Assembly (NCBI RefSeq): GCF_000720135.1 | Contig: NZ_JOIU01000015.1 | Location: 219,399-283,398, forward strand | Length of the DNA stretch: 64,000 nucleotides | Source: Streptomyces sp. NRRL S-1022 | GTDB lineage: Bacteria > Actinomycetota > Actinomycetes > Streptomycetales > Streptomycetaceae | Reading direction: 5' to 3' | Translations under genes and position numbers: made by a program | Notes under the pieces: generated by a model | Seen by the model: the letters and a program-made list of their open reading frames with translations, nothing else | What the model was told of the DNA's origin: nothing | The model's database searches: none | Shown: piece after piece, positions 45,688 to 52,830 of the stretch | Numbering within the stretch: position 1 is the stretch's first letter | Layout: each line of letters begins with the position of its first letter

Positions 45688-47100
45688 GTGCGAATTTCTG
45701 ACATTCAGCGCTGCGAGGTCCGGCCCGGGCGGCTCGTCGAGTGGAGGTTCAGCCCGGCGACCATCGCGGCGGCGTCAGCGCTGCCGGCAGACCCGCGGCC
45801 GCCGGCGTACATCCAGGAGTCACACGTCAGAACCGCACGTTCGGTACGTGCAGACGGATTGTTCGTACCGACCTGGCTGGGCACGGCGTTCGACCTGCCG
45901 GGCCGGGCCGACCTCGACGCGCTGGAGCGTGCGTTGCGCAGCTGGACGGTGCGGCACGAGACGCTGCGCAGCGGCTTCCGCTGGGCCGGCGACGAGTTGC
46001 ACCGGTTCACGCTCGCCGAGCACGACGTGTCACTGCACCGTGAGGTGATCGGCGACTTCACCGACGCCGAAGCACTGGTCCGGTATCTGCAGGCGCGGTT
46101 CGATGTGGCGGCGGATGCGCTCGGCTGGCCGAACCTCATCTACGCGGCCGTCGTCCGCGACGACTCCACCAGCGTCTACGCGGTGTTCGACCACACCAAC
46201 GTCGACGCCTACTCCCTCCACCGGATCCCGGAAGAGATCCACGATCTGTACACCGCGGGCGTCACGGGCCAACCCATCATCCGTGCGCGGGTGGGAAGTT
46301 ACGTGGACTTCTGCGAACAGGAGCGGGCGGACGCGGACGGGATCGACGACACGCACGCGATCGTCGCGCGCTGGCGGGAGTTCATCGGCAGGTGCGACGG
46401 AAGGCTCCCGGAGTTCCCCGTCGACCTCGGTCTGCAACCCGGCAGCGCGCTGCCCGTCCAGAAGCTGATGCGTGAGCCGCTCCTCGACGCGGACGCGGCC
46501 GCCGCCTTCGAGGAGCGCTGCCGGCCCTACGGCGGCAGCCTGGTGGGCCTCCTTGCCGCGACCGCTGTGATCGTCCACGAACTCGGCGGACACCCGTACT
46601 ACCGTACGGTCGTCCCGTTCCATACCCGGCTCAAGACCGCGTGGTCGGACTCCGTGGGCTGGTACGTCGGTGGCGCGCCGATCGAGGTGCCCGCGACCCG
46701 GAACTTCGACGACGCGCTCACCGCCGTCCGAGCCGAGCTGCGGGCGAACCGCTCACTGGCCCGCATCCCGCTGGCCCGTGTACTGCGGCTGCTCGGCGCC
46801 GACTTCCGCCCGAGGTCACCCGACATGTACTCGATCGTGTCGTACGTGGATGCCCGCCCCCTCCCCGGCTCGGCCCACTGGACCGAGCAGAAGGCGTACG
46901 GACTGATCCGGGTGTCACACGGCGACCAGGTGTGCGTATGGGTCAACCGGCTGCACGAAGGACTGTGGCTCGCCTGCCGTTACCCGGACACCGGCGTCGC
47001 CCGCACGAACGTACGGCGCTATGTCGAAGGGCTGCGTGACCTGATCACCTCCGTATCGGCGCGCGATGGCCTCCGCGCCGCGGAGCCGGTGTTCTCCTGA
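45688..47100 (+). CDS. Stand-alone condensation-domain protein
   Basis: This is a 470-residue protein with the fold of NRPS condensation/Pap acyltransferase domains. LERALRSWTVRHETLRSGFR is the donor-side motif. FDHTNVDAYSLHRI stands in place of HHxxxDG, keeping the second His and the Asp. YRTVVPFHTRL and VGWYVGGAPIEV match the later core motifs. No adenylation or carrier domain is nearby, so it would act in trans, perhaps as an acyltransferase. GTG 45688 has AAGGAG eight bases upstream. It is immediately followed by the secreted-protein island. Confidence 0.8.
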   Translation: MRISDIQRCEVRPGRLVEWRFSPATIAAASALPADPRPPAYIQESHVRTARSVRADGLFVPTWLGTAFDLPGRADLDALERALRSWTVRHETLRSGFRWAGDELHRFTLAEHDVSLHREVIGDFTDAEALVRYLQARFDVAADALGWPNLIYAAVVRDDSTSVYAVFDHTNVDAYSLHRIPEEIHDLYTAGVTGQPIIRARVGSYVDFCEQERADADGIDDTHAIVARWREFIGRCDGRLPEFPVDLGLQPGSALPVQKLMREPLLDADAAAAFEERCRPYGGSLVGLLAATAVIVHELGGHPYYRTVVPFHTRLKTAWSDSVGWYVGGAPIEVPATRNFDDALTAVRAELRANRSLARIPLARVLRLLGADFRPRSPDMYSIVSYVDARPLPGSAHWTEQKAYGLIRVSHGDQVCVWVNRLHEGLWLACRYPDTGVARTNVRRYVEGLRDLITSVSARDGLRAAEPVFS

Positions 47101-47175
47101 CACAACCGTCGCGCGTTTTCGCCGAGTTGCCGCTCGCGCATCACTTCGTGACACGGACGTCCAGCGCCGAACGAC

Positions 47176-47213
47176 CCCATTGTCACTGCTAGTATCTGCG
47201 CGGTAACAATGGG
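47176..47213. promoter_or_regulatory. Inverted repeat in front of the first island gene
   Basis: CCCATTGT (47176-47183) and ACAATGGG (47206-47213) are perfect inverted copies 22 bp apart. A TAGTAT that could be a -10 box lies between them. The right arm ends 39 bp before the ATG at 47253. A regulator dimer or a hairpin in the leader are both possible. Confidence 0.45.
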
Positions 47214-47252
47214 CAATCAGCCTCAACGGACCAGCAAAGAACCGAGGGTTCC

Positions 47253-47495
47253 ATGCGCAAGTTTCAGCAGGTCGTGATCGCAGCAGTGGCGGCCGGCGGC
47301 CTGTCGGCCATCGGCGCCGGCACCGCCATCGCCGCCACCTCCGACGGAGGGCCGCAGGTCAACGACCTCTACCGCCCCTACCAGGAGTGCAGCCCGCAGA
47401 CGGTGTCCGAGAACGACATCCCGGTCGCCGTCCTGGGTCTCGCCGACACCATGGACACCACCTGCGGCCAGTACAACAACGCCTTCACCGGCTGA
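47253..47495 (+). CDS. Small secreted protein, RPYQECSPQT family, member 1
   Basis: This is an 80-residue protein with a signal peptide (MRKFQQVVIAAVAAGGLSAIG) cleaved near AIAAT. The mature peptide of about 50 residues contains DLYRPYQECSPQTVSENDIP, VAVLGLADTMDTTCGQYN: two cysteines and a hydrophobic core. A paralogue with the same block lies at 50190-50672. The leader GAACCGAGGGTTCC before the ATG is shared with the genes at 50672 and 51127. The IPVAVL block faintly recalls the rodlin DIPILS segment. The function is unknown; a surface-coat role is inferred. Confidence 0.75.
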   Translation: MRKFQQVVIAAVAAGGLSAIGAGTAIAATSDGGPQVNDLYRPYQECSPQTVSENDIPVAVLGLADTMDTTCGQYNNAFTG

Positions 47496-47650
47496 GCTTG
47501 ACGGCACCATCACGCGCGGCGCTCGGCGGAACCCTGCGAGGTGAGCCCACCCCTAAAGGGTCCCCGTCCTCCGGCCGCCGCCCGAGCGTCGAAGACAGAG
47601 CCCCGGCGCGGCCGGCGTCCGGGCACCCTTACCGAGGGAAATCACATCCC

Positions 47651-47992
47651 ATGTTCGACACGAAGAAAATCGTGGCCGTATCGGGGCTGCTCGGCAGCCT
47701 CGCTCTGACCTGCGTCGGCGCCGCCCAGGCATACGCCGCAAGCGGTCCGGGGACCTGCACCAGAGATCTCCTGGGCACCCTCACCTGCACGCAGCGGATC
47801 ACGGGCGAGATCCCCGAAGACGGCGTCATCCCCCACCAGGAGAACTGCCAGAAGGTAGAGCCGCTGACCCTGCCCGCCGCCCTGGGCAACGGCCAGATGC
47901 GACTCGGCCCCGAGGTCACCTGCGACCCCGCGACAAGGGGAGTGCCCGAAAAGGCCGACAACCGGCCGGAGTCGCCCGGCCCGTGGGGCTGA
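47651..47992 (+). CDS. Small secreted four-cysteine protein, member 1
   Basis: This is a 113-residue protein. The signal peptide MFDTKKIVAVSGLLGSLALT is followed by a mature chain with four cysteines: CTRDLLGTLTC (C-x9-C), ENCQKVE and EVTCDPA. A paralogue with the same layout and the same C-x9-C lies at 48676-49020. The tail is Pro/Glu-rich. Two disulfides are likely outside the cell. The family is not recognised. Confidence 0.7.
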   Translation: MFDTKKIVAVSGLLGSLALTCVGAAQAYAASGPGTCTRDLLGTLTCTQRITGEIPEDGVIPHQENCQKVEPLTLPAALGNGQMRLGPEVTCDPATRGVPEKADNRPESPGPWG

Positions 47993-48158
47993 CCCCGCAG
48001 GCCGAGGCCATCCGGTTGACGCTCCACGACGCCGGTACGGCACACGAGGGACGCTCGCGACATGTGGAGTGCAGATCCTGAATAACTACTCAGCGTGCGT
48101 ATAAGCTCACTTCGAGTAGTCAAGCCGGGCATCGCGTCCGGGTCAGAAAGGGTCAAAC

Positions 48159-48419
48159 ATGCGCAAGTTTCAGCGTGCTGCAATCGTAGCGGCGGCGGTC
48201 ATGGGGCTGTCCACCCTCGGCGCCGGGGTCGGTTTCGCCTACGGCGGCGACGACGCGGGTCCGGGCGTCACCGCCGTGGCCAACTCGTCGGCGAACGCCG
48301 TGGCCGTCGGTGGCGGTTACTACGTGCAGCCGCAGGACAAGCACGAGGGCCAGCCGGAGGAGCAGGGCTACGCCGGACCCGAGCAGGAGCAGGGTTACGG
48401 CGAGCACGAGGGCGAGTGA
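48159..48419 (+). CDS. Small secreted protein with Gln/Glu/Gly/Tyr-rich tail
   Basis: This is an 86-residue protein with a signal peptide (MRKFQRAAIVAAAVMGLSTL) nearly identical to that of the 47253 gene, then GGDDAGPGVTAVANSSANAV. The hydrophilic tail has repeated EEQGYAGPEQEQGYGEHEGE-like units. There are no cysteines. The shared signal sequence suggests it arose by duplication within the island, with a replaced mature part. An AGAAAGG ribosome site precedes it. The function is unknown. Confidence 0.7.
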   Translation: MRKFQRAAIVAAAVMGLSTLGAGVGFAYGGDDAGPGVTAVANSSANAVAVGGGYYVQPQDKHEGQPEEQGYAGPEQEQGYGEHEGE

Positions 48420-48675
48420 CGACGTAACGGGGCCCATCCCATCGGCACCACGGTCGCGCGATCCGTTCGACGGTGTGCCGAGTGAGACCCCATGACCAAG
48501 TCAGCCCGGACGCGCGGCAAACCAACGGCCCGCGTCCGGGCTGGCGCCATCCCGCCCCTGCGCTCGGCTCGCGACGCGCCCCGGTGCGGGATGACCTGTT
48601 CCGACCTCTCGGGCCCGGGCGCACGCCGATCAATGGCACAGGCGCCCGGGCCTCCGTCGTAAAGAAAGGCAACAC

Positions 48676-49020
48676 ATGTTCAACCTGCAGAAAATCGCCA
48701 CCGTCTCGGGGCTCGTCGGCGGTTTGGCCCTGATGTGTGTCGGCGCCGGACACGCCTACGCGGACGCGAATCCGGGTGACTGCAAGACCACCGCACAGGG
48801 GGGCACCGTCTGCGTTCACCAGAGCGAGACCCGGATCGACAAGGACGACACCCACACGCTCAGGCAGCAGCAGGACTGCTCGACGGCCGACCGGCCGCGC
48901 GTGGTGTTCCCGGAGGACCGGCTGACGGACCGTGGGTCCGCCAGCGTCGGAGAGGTTGTGGACTGCTCCAACAGGGCGGAGCTGCCCAAGGGCTTCAAGA
49001 AGCCGCACATCGAGTTCTGA
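48676..49020 (+). CDS. Small secreted four-cysteine protein, member 2
   Basis: This is a 114-residue protein. The signal peptide is MFNLQKIATVSGLVGGLALM. The mature chain has CKTTAQGGTVC (C-x9-C), QQDCSTAD and EVVDCSNR, so the four-cysteine layout of the 47651 protein is retained although most other residues differ. AAGAAAGGCAAC precedes the ATG. It ends in a strong hairpin terminator. Confidence 0.7.
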   Translation: MFNLQKIATVSGLVGGLALMCVGAGHAYADANPGDCKTTAQGGTVCVHQSETRIDKDDTHTLRQQQDCSTADRPRVVFPEDRLTDRGSASVGEVVDCSNRAELPKGFKKPHIEF

Positions 49021-49032
49021 GCAGTGCCGGCG

Positions 49033-49066
49033 AATGCCGGTCCGGGATGGTTCCCGGACCGGCATT
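49033..49066. terminator. Hairpin terminator between convergent island genes
   Basis: AATGCCGGTCCGGGA (49033-49047) pairs perfectly over 15 bp with TCCCGGACCGGCATT (49052-49066) around TGGT. It lies 13 bp after the plus-strand gene and serves as the boundary before the minus-strand genes. Confidence 0.8.
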
Positions 49067-49164
49067 TCCGTTTCGGGGAATCAGTTCGGGAAAGCAGGCC
49101 CGCCGGCCAAAAACAAATTCCCGGTACCGTGGCCGTGGCCGCGGTACCGGGAATCGATTACGCT

Positions 49165-49455
49165 CTACCGGCCGCCGAAGCTGTTGTTGCAGCCCATGGT
49201 CGAGCCGAGGTGCGTGGCCTGGGCCCCCGGGTTGCCCTCGCCGTTCAGCAGGTTGCCGCCCAGGCCGTTGGCGATACCGACTTCACCGAGGATGTCGAGG
49301 TTCAGGTCGTGCGATGTACAGGTGCTGCGCTGCTTGACGTCGAAGCTGTCGCCGCCCTTGCCCCAGCCCTGGTCGGCGTGGGCAGCGCCGGCGCCCAGGA
49401 GCCCGACGCTCCCGAATGCGGCGACGAGGACGGCAGCCATGCGGATTTTGTGCAT
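49165..49455 (-). CDS. Small secreted protein, C-x42-C 'NGEGNPGAQ' family, member 1
   Basis: This is a 96-residue protein with a signal peptide (MHKIRMAAVLVAAFGSVGLL) cleaved near AHA. The mature peptide has CTSHDLNLDILGEVGIANGL followed by GGNLLNGEGNPGAQATHLGS and MGCNN. The two cysteines are separated by exactly 42 residues, as in its two paralogues at 49680 and 52067. The Gly/Asn/Leu-rich amphipathic core is chaplin-like in character but not in sequence. The family has no function known to me. Confidence 0.78.
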   Translation of the reverse strand: MHKIRMAAVLVAAFGSVGLLGAGAAHADQGWGKGGDSFDVKQRSTCTSHDLNLDILGEVGIANGLGGNLLNGEGNPGAQATHLGSTMGCNNSFGGR

Positions 49456-49679
49456 GTCATCTCCCGTGATGTGAGGGTGGATCCGATCTGTGAACGATCG
49501 GCTTGGGTGCGTTTCATGCGGACTGGTACGTCATGCCCCGAGCCGGCGGCGCGCCGAGGTCCCACCATTGCGGCCGCCCGCTGGGCCTGTCGCGGTGCGC
49601 AAATGGTCCCGGCACCCTGCCTGATGCTCGGTTGCCGGGACCATTGGTCGTCCTGCGCCTGTCGCGCCGGACAGGACTC

Positions 49680-49970
49680 TTAGAAGGCGCTGTTGTTGCA
49701 GCCCATCGTCGAGCCGATGTTGGTGGCCTGGGCCCCCGGGTTGCCCTCGCCGTTGAGGCCGTTGCCCAGCAGGCCGTTGAGCAGGCCCACCTCGCCGAGG
49801 ACGTCGAGGTTCAGGTCGTGCGACTTGCACTGCGAGCTCTGCGTGATGCTGAACTTGTCGCCGTGGTCACCGCCCTTGCCGCCACCCTGGCCCGCGTGGG
49901 CCGTGCCGCTCACGAGTCCAATGGTGCCGAGCGCGGCGACCAGGACGGCAACGTTGCGAAGCTTGCGCAT
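49680..49970 (-). CDS. Small secreted protein, C-x42-C 'NGEGNPGAQ' family, member 2
   Basis: This is a 96-residue protein with signal peptide MRKLRNVAVLVAALGTIGLV. The mature part has a Gly/Lys/Asp-rich start (GGGKGGDHGDK), then CKSHDLNLDVLGEVGLLNGL, LGNGLNGEGNPGAQATNIGS and MGCNN. It is the closest paralogue of the 49165 protein and reads in the same direction 224 bp upstream. The pair probably arose by tandem duplication. Confidence 0.78.
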   Translation of the reverse strand: MRKLRNVAVLVAALGTIGLVSGTAHAGQGGGKGGDHGDKFSITQSSQCKSHDLNLDVLGEVGLLNGLLGNGLNGEGNPGAQATNIGSTMGCNNSAF

Positions 49971-50189
49971 GTCATCTCCGATGGGATTGGTTGAGTGCGA
50001 TCCGTGATCGATCGACCCGTCTCAGTTACGGAAGACTAATACGAAGTATCCCAAAACGGACAGCGGCGCGCCGATTTCCCGAGCCGGCGAAAGAATGACC
50101 CGGAAAGCCGAATCGGATGCGCCAAGTCCCGACGATCACTGCTCCCCGAAGGTCCGTACCGGGGTCGGGATGCCGGCCGTCCGGAAGGG

Positions 50190-50672
50190 CTACTGGCGCA
50201 TGGCGGTCGCGCTGGCGAGGGAGTTCGCCTGACTGTTGGCCTGGGTGCAATCGACGCCGCGCGTCTCGGACGCCGCGAGCAGAGCGACCGGGATGTTCGC
50301 GTCGAGCAACGTCTGCGGGCTGCACTCCTGGTAGGGCCGGAACAAGTTGTTCTGGTGTACCGGGGCGCCCTGTTGCGACTGCGGGGCCGGCGGGGAGACC
50401 TGCGGGCTGATCTGCGGGTTCAACTGCGGGTTGATCTGCGGGGCGATTTCGGTCCCCCGCTGCGGGGCCGCCTGCCGCGGGGCCGGTGAGCCGTACGTCT
50501 GCGCGGTCGCCTGCGACGAGGTGGCCGCGGCCGCCTGGGCGTCCGGCTGGGAAACGGGAGGCGGCGCAGCCCCGTTGTAGGCGGCGGGGGTTGCGGAGCT
50601 GGGGCCGGCGCCGACGGCGGAGAGACCACCGGCCGCTGCGACGACGAGCGCGACTTGGTGAAGCTTGCGCAT
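50190..50672 (-). CDS. Secreted protein, RPYQECSPQT family with Pro/Gln linker, member 2
   Basis: This is a 160-residue protein with a signal peptide (MRKLHQVALVVAAAGGLSAV). A Pro/Gln/Ala-rich region of about 75 residues follows, with QINPQLNPQISPQVSPPAPQ repeats. Next is the conserved block NNLFRPYQECSPQTLLDANI, PVALLAASETRGVDCTQAN shared with the 80-residue protein at 47253. Linker plus two-cysteine module suggests a wall-spanning stalk with a surface head. It is divergent from the Pro/Gln-repeat gene at 51127, with which it shares signal sequence and leader. Confidence 0.75.
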   Translation of the reverse strand: MRKLHQVALVVAAAGGLSAVGAGPSSATPAAYNGAAPPPVSQPDAQAAAATSSQATAQTYGSPAPRQAAPQRGTEIAPQINPQLNPQISPQVSPPAPQSQQGAPVHQNNLFRPYQECSPQTLLDANIPVALLAASETRGVDCTQANSQANSLASATAMRQ

Positions 50673-51126
50673 GGAATCCTCGGCCCTTCATTGACCTGTG
50701 CACGGAACCTGATGAAATGCTGATGCGGCAGCGAGTTGTCACTGTTCTTGCTGCCTTCTGCCGCGGCGACGATGCATCGCGCTCGGCTCCTGAAGGAACG
50801 AAGCGGGAGCGGACTCAGATACGGGCGCCCCGCGGGGGGTCACCCATTTGACCCAAAGGCGCGTGGGACCCCGAGCCACTCGCCGCGGGGCAATCGGGTG
50901 ACGGCTCTCCAGGACCGTGACCACAGCGAGAAGCCGTCGTTCCAACGGGGAGAGGGGCAGCGGCCGTTCCCCCGAAGAGGGCGAGCAGATTCGCTGTCGG
51001 CTCCGACGCGAAGTCCGCGTGCTGCTCAGCATTACCGCTGCTGACCTTTTGGTGCGAGTACCACACACGCCGCACGCGTGACCGCGCTGAATGCAATGTT
51101 TCAGGTATCGAAGGGCCGAGGGTTTT
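50673..51126. promoter_or_regulatory. 454-bp divergent region between two Pro/Gln-rich secreted-protein genes
   Basis: No gene is seen. Both genes that start here have nearly the same leader just before their ATG (GAAGGGCCGAGGATTCC on the minus side, GAAGGGCCGAGGGTTTT on the plus side), with GCCGAGG as the probable ribosome site. The rest is presumed promoter DNA. No other repeat or clear structure was found. Confidence 0.5.
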
Positions 51127-51993
51127 ATGCGCAAGCTTCACAAGGCCGCGCTCGTTGTAGCGGCGGCCGGCGGTCTGTCCGCCATCGGCGTCGGCGTCGG
51201 CCATGCCGACACGCTCGGCGGGCCTGGCAGTCCCACTCCGGCGCCGGCTCCCGAGTATCCAGCTCCCCAGTACGCGCAGCCGGCACCCGCCCCTCAACAG
51301 GCCCCGCCACCCCAGTACGCACAGCAAGCACCGCCGCCCCAGTACGCACAGCAGGCACCACCTCCGCAGTACGCACAGTCGGCACCGGCCCCCCAGTACG
51401 CGCAGCAGGCACCCGCCCCACAGCAGGCCCCGCCACCCCAGTACACACAGCAAGCCCCGCCACCCCAGTACACACAGCAAGCACCGCCGCCCCAGTACAC
51501 ACAGCAGGCACCACCTCCGCAGTACGCACAGCCGGCACCGGCCCCCCAGTACGCGCAGCCGGCACCGGCCCCTCAGCAAGCCCCGCCGCCCCAGTACGTA
51601 CAAGCGGCACCGGCGCCACAGCAGCAGACCGGCTATGCCGCAGCCTCGGCCACATCGCAGGGAACGGCACAGGCCTCCGCCACGCCGTACCCGCAGCAGG
51701 TCGCTCCCCCGCAGCCGGTCCAGGCCGCTCCCCCGCAGCCGGCGCAGGTGGTTCCGCAGGTCACGCCCCAGGTCATGCCGCAGGTCGCCCCGCAGGTGGC
51801 GGTGCCCCAGGCGTTCGGCCCGGAGCCCCCGGCCTACGTCACCCCGCAGGTGAACCCCCAGGTGAACCCGCAGATCAACCCGCTCCTCAATCCGCAGATC
51901 ACGCCGGGGAGCGTCCCGGAACTGGCCCCGGTCGGTCTCGGGCAGGTCGCGGCGCCACCCGTCGGCCAGCTGGGGCTTCCCCGGCTCGGCTGA
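51127..51993 (+). CDS. Secreted Pro/Gln/Ala-repeat protein
   Basis: This is a 288-residue protein. The signal peptide MRKLHKAALVVAAAGGLSAI is followed by about fifteen copies of a decapeptide-like repeat with the core APPPQYAQQ or APAPQYAQP (residues about 45-165). A PQVTPQVMPQVAPQV / NPQVNPQINPLLNPQITP segment follows, and a short Gly/Leu tail. No cysteines or sortase signal are present. The QYAQ and PQVNPQINP units recall the linker of the 50190 protein. Such extended Tyr/Gln/Pro repeats are typical of cross-linkable or adhesive wall proteins (inference). Confidence 0.75.
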   Translation: MRKLHKAALVVAAAGGLSAIGVGVGHADTLGGPGSPTPAPAPEYPAPQYAQPAPAPQQAPPPQYAQQAPPPQYAQQAPPPQYAQSAPAPQYAQQAPAPQQAPPPQYTQQAPPPQYTQQAPPPQYTQQAPPPQYAQPAPAPQYAQPAPAPQQAPPPQYVQAAPAPQQQTGYAAASATSQGTAQASATPYPQQVAPPQPVQAAPPQPAQVVPQVTPQVMPQVAPQVAVPQAFGPEPPAYVTPQVNPQVNPQINPLLNPQITPGSVPELAPVGLGQVAAPPVGQLGLPRLG

Positions 51994-52066
51994 CGCCTGA
52001 CTGACTTCATCCGAAAACCCGACTCGATCTGAGGCAGATCGCGTTCCCTCAACCAACGGAGAACCA

Positions 52067-52342
52067 ATGGGCAAGTTCCACAAGGCAGTCCTCGTGGGCG
52101 CCATCCTCGGCAGTGTCGGCTCCTTCGGCGCGAACACCGCCTTCGCGCACGGTGAGCCGGGCCACGACTTCGACGTCACGCAGGGCATCGAGTGCCGCTC
52201 GCACGACATGAACATCGAGGTGATCGGAAGCATCGGCGCCATCACCGGTCTGGCGGGCAACCTGCTGAACGGTGAAGGCAACCCCGGCGCGCAGCAGAGC
52301 CACCTCGGTTCGGACATGGGCTGCAACAGCCAGGCGTTCTGA
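52067..52342 (+). CDS. Small secreted protein, C-x42-C 'NGEGNPGAQ' family, member 3
   Basis: This is a 91-residue protein with signal peptide MGKFHKAVLVGAILGSVGSF, cleaved near AFAHG. The mature peptide has CRSHDMNIEVIGSIGAITGL, AGNLLNGEGNPGAQQSHLGS and MGCNSQAF. It is more diverged than the other two members but keeps the exact 42-residue cysteine spacing and the NGEGNPGAQ core. An AACGGAGAACC ribosome site precedes the ATG. It lies 73 bp after the Pro/Gln-repeat gene in the same direction. Confidence 0.78.
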   Translation: MGKFHKAVLVGAILGSVGSFGANTAFAHGEPGHDFDVTQGIECRSHDMNIEVIGSIGAITGLAGNLLNGEGNPGAQQSHLGSDMGCNSQAF

Positions 52343-52524
52343 GGGCCTCGCCGCCCTCGGCTCGGGCACGCACAGATCGTTCCGTCGAGACCACGTCTCA
52401 TGCCATCGCGTGTGGCGTGGCCTCGTGGTCTGTGCGTGCCCTTCACGCGACGCGTTGTGGCCGGCCGACGCCTCGGCAACCACAACGCGTCGCCGCGTGG
52501 GCCGATCCGTGCGGTGGAACGTGT

Positions 52525-52564
52525 CAGGGCCCCGGGAGGTCTGTACGAGACTCCCGGGGCCCTG
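52525..52564 (+). terminator. Hairpin after the island's last plus-strand gene
   Basis: CAGGGCCCCGGGAG pairs with CTCCCGGGGCCCTG around a 12-nt loop. The stem has 14 perfect pairs and no U-tract. It lies some 180 bp after the stop codon. Confidence 0.55.
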
Positions 52565-52682
52565 GCCGAAGGGAACGCACCCCTACAACGACACCGCACG
52601 CCTGAAGTCACGCCCGTTCTCAGGGTCCGGCACCTCGCCTCGCCCGGTGACCGGTCGGCCCAGGGGACGGCAGACGCTCCGT

Positions 52683-52710
52683 GAGGGCCGCGTGAGCGCA
52701 CGCGGCCCTC
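52683..52710 (-). terminator. Hairpin downstream of the long chaplin gene
   Basis: GAGGGCCGCGTG pairs with CACGCGGCCCTC around the tetraloop AGCG. It lies about 120 bp beyond the chaplin stop. Confidence 0.5.
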
Positions 52711-52830
52711 GGTTCCTACTGCCGGGCCGGCGTACTGTCGCCTGTCCGGCACCGCGGGCCCGGGAAGGCGCACAGTGGGCCCGCGGCACGTGTCCGGACC
52801 GGGGCACGACCCGGGGAGCAGGGAACCGCT

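Larger units (their letters stand above)
52343..52830. other. Convergent spacer with two strong hairpins
   Basis: No gene is seen in these 488 bp between convergent coding sequences. The stem 52525-52538/52551-52564 (CAGGGCCCCGGGAG, 14 bp) and the stem 52683-52694/52699-52710 (GAGGGCCGCGTG, 12 bp) are perfect and probably terminate transcription of the island (+) and of the long chaplin (-). Confidence 0.6.

Noticed and set aside
45688..47100. Nonribosomal peptide synthetase cluster
   Set aside because: Only a lone condensation-type domain is present, with no adenylation, carrier or thioesterase domains on either side.
47253..48419. Lantibiotic or other RiPP precursor cluster
   Set aside because: The peptides have ordinary Sec signal peptides rather than leader peptides, and no modification, protease or dedicated export enzymes lie in the island.
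51294..51500. Gly/Cys/Tyr repeat peptide, MYWGGGACCVYWGGG-like, on the minus strand
   Set aside because: It looks striking but is another antisense reading of the same DNA repeat, with no ribosome site or signal peptide.
50815..52773. 652-codon minus-strand ORF rich in Arg/Leu/Cys repeats
   Set aside because: It is the complement of the Pro/Gln-repeat gene and its neighbours. The apparent RRWCLLCVLG repeats are the reverse reading of CCCCAGTACGCACAG-type codons.
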